Origin: Flavobacteriales bacterium
GTDB lineage: Bacteria > Bacteroidota > Bacteroidia > Flavobacteriales > Weeksellaceae
Assembly: GCA_900770875.1 (NCBI GenBank)
Contig: CAAGLV010000238.1
Span: forward strand, 1-32,494
Direction of reading: 5' to 3'
DNA: 32,494 bases
The notes under the pieces were generated by a model that made no database searches, was not told the DNA's origin, and saw nothing but the letters and a program-made list of their open reading frames with translations. Made by a program: the position numbers and the translations under genes. Shown one piece after another: positions 31,323 to 32,494 of this stretch; the stretch's first letter is position 1, and each line of letters begins with the position of its first letter.

Positions 31323-32231
31323 ATGAGTATCAATTCCATTTATTTTTTAGGATTAGGAGCTTTAGGCGCAAAATATGCATCCAGCCTTTATAATTTCGAT
31401 CCTAAAATCATAAAGATTATTGTAAATAACGAAAGAAAAGAACGATATCAAAAATTAGGCATATTTGTTAACGAGGTAAAATACGATTTTGATTACATTA
31501 CCAACGAAGAAATTACATCGTTTCCAGATTTAATTATTTTAGCTGTTAAAAGCGCCGATTTACATCAAGCAATCAACGATTTAAAACCTTTTGTAGGCGA
31601 AAATACTCTTATTTTAAGCTTAATGAACGGCATTACTTCCGAACAACTATTAGCCGAAACTTTTGGTTGGGAAAAAGTAATAAACGCCGTAGCTTATATG
31701 GATGCCGTGAAAGACGGAAATAAAATAACTTACAAAAGTATTGGTAAGATTATTTTTGGAGAAATAACTTCTTGCAGTCAACAAAAATTAGAAGAACTAC
31801 ATCAATTATTGAACAAAGCTAACATCCCGAACGAATTATCAGATGATATCCAAAAAGCACAATGGGCAAAATATATTGTAAATGTTGTAGCCAATCAATT
31901 AACTTTTTTACTCGAATTTCCGTACGGAGAATTTCGTACGAACGAATATTTAGATAAAATGGTTGATTTAATCGGAAACGAGGTGATTGCTGTTGCAAAT
32001 GCACACGGCGTTTTAATTGGACAAGCTGAAATTGAAAAGTTAAAAAAGACAATGAAAGTTGTCGACGAATCGGGTAAAACTTCGATGCTTCAAGATCGCG
32101 AAGCTAAAAGATATTCGGAAGTTGATGAGTTTTCGGGCGAAATTATCCGATTAGGAAAGCTTTACAACATCGCAACACCTTATAACGAATTAATTTATAA
32201 TATGGTAAAAGCAATTGAAGCAACCTATTAA
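31323..32231 (+). CDS. panE: 2-dehydropantoate 2-reductase family protein (PanE/ApbA)
   Basis: This 302-residue NADPH-dependent enzyme matches ketopantoate reductase, which makes pantoate for coenzyme A synthesis. The Rossmann motif GLGALGA (about residues 10-16) is at the N-terminus. LILAVKSADLHQAINDL (about 75-91), LILSLMNGITSEQ (about 99-111, the MNG motif) and AKYIVNVVANQLTFLL (about 181-196, with the conserved Lys and Asn) complete the substrate and cofactor sites. SMLQDREAKRYSEVDEFSGE (about 255-274) is the typical C-terminal block (S-M-x-x-D). Length matches the family. Many genomes carry several paralogues that act on other 2-keto acids, so panE is the best but not certain name. It ends in a strong terminator. 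Confidence 0.85.
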   Translation: MSINSIYFLGLGALGAKYASSLYNFDPKIIKIIVNNERKERYQKLGIFVNEVKYDFDYITNEEITSFPDLIILAVKSADLHQAINDLKPFVGENTLILSLMNGITSEQLLAETFGWEKVINAVAYMDAVKDGNKITYKSIGKIIFGEITSCSQQKLEELHQLLNKANIPNELSDDIQKAQWAKYIVNVVANQLTFLLEFPYGEFRTNEYLDKMVDLIGNEVIAVANAHGVLIGQAEIEKLKKTMKVVDESGKTSMLQDREAKRYSEVDEFSGEIIRLGKLYNIATPYNELIYNMVKAIEATY

Positions 32232-32251
32232 TCGAAAGAGCTATATAAAAG

Positions 32252-32283
32252 AAAAGCCTCTTCATTTCTGAAGAGGCTTTTTT
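32252..32283. terminator. Bidirectional terminator between panE and the tRNA-Pro pair
   Basis: AAAAGCCTCTTCA and TGAAGAGGCTTTT form a 13-bp stem with a 4-base loop and T runs on both strands. It can end both convergent transcripts. Confidence 0.88.
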
Positions 32284-32289
32284 ATTTCG

Positions 32290-32364
32290 TCGGGGTGGCA
32301 GGATTCGAACCTGCGACCTCCTGCTCCCAAAGCAGGCGCGATGACCGGGCTACGCTACACCCCG
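32290..32364 (-). tRNA. tRNA-Pro (TGG), copy 1
   Basis: On the minus strand a 75-base cloverleaf has acceptor stem CGGGGTG/CACCCCG, discriminator A, anticodon loop TTTGGGA with anticodon TGG, and T-loop TTCGAAT. CCA is not encoded. Confidence 0.96.
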
Positions 32365-32405
32365 ATTAAGGTGTTTTTCGATAATCAAAAACCGGTAAAA
32401 ATTTG

Positions 32406-32480
32406 TCGGGGTGGCAGGATTCGAACCTGCGACCTCCTGCTCCCAAAGCAGGCGCGATGACCGGGCTACGCTACACCCCG
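32406..32480 (-). tRNA. tRNA-Pro (TGG), copy 2
   Basis: This is identical over 75 bases to copy 1, with a 41-base spacer. It is upstream of copy 1 in the direction of transcription; its promoter lies outside the window. Confidence 0.96.
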
Positions 32481-32494
32481 ATTGTTTGATTATC

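Overview
The window is a low-GC chromosomal segment from a member of the Flavobacteriia (Bacteroidota). A Weeksellaceae/Myroides/Empedobacter-like relative is my best guess; the genus is not certain. The evidence is a gliding/type IX secretion lipoprotein gene (gldD), the HU - tiny basic protein - RNase G group divergent from mutY, a FeoA/FeoB/Cys-rich trio, and repeated matches to the Bacteroidota promoter (-7 TAnnTTTG, with or without -33 TTG). Ribosome binding sites are mostly weak. I see no prophage, insertion sequence, integrase or CRISPR array; this is mostly core chromosome.

Layout. 1-2300: monomeric NADP isocitrate dehydrogenase and terminator. 2377-7082: a REP-like hairpin, then on the minus strand a large unrecognised outer-membrane protein and a GT9 glycosyltransferase. 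7100-9930 (minus): an SDR oxidoreductase, a secreted SH3-domain protein and DNA polymerase III delta'. 10010-12480 (plus): a Fur-family repressor and a His-rich P1B metal ATPase with a palindromic operator candidate between them. 12478-14278: a tyrosine phosphatase, divergent from a siderophore-interacting protein whose promoter carries two palindromes. 14290-16445 (minus): HU, a 30-residue Arg/Lys-rich protein and RNase G. 16486-19992 (plus): mutY, ssb, gldD, rseP. 20081-20277: two identical tRNA-Asn genes. 20313-24677 (minus): meaB, a membrane-anchored AraC-type regulator, a Cys-rich membrane peptide, feoB and feoA. 24754-25472: rplU and rpmA. 25442-25840: a 470-bp gap with a start-less membrane ORF, a 23-bp-stem palindrome and a second REP-like hairpin. 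25875-27474 (minus): thioesterase and thiL. 27606-29324 (plus): a tandem universal stress protein, initiator tRNA and a SUFU-domain protein. 29381-29485: a candidate sigma-54-driven small RNA. 29551-30978 (minus): an amino-acid permease. 31323-32231: a ketopantoate reductase family protein. 32290-32480 (minus): two identical tRNA-Pro genes.

Functional themes. Metal handling recurs: ferrous iron uptake (FeoAB), siderophore iron release (SIP), and metal sensing and export (Fur-like regulator plus P-type ATPase). Each has its own candidate control site. Genome maintenance and information genes (mutY, ssb, holB, HU, RNase G, L21/L27) make up much of the rest.

The least ordinary items are the sigma-54-type promoter followed by a short structured terminator-ended transcript at about 29408-29485, the two REP-like hairpins with compensatory base changes, the palindromic operators at the SIP and P-type ATPase promoters, the membrane-tethered AraC protein, and the absence of gldE from its usual place beside gldD.
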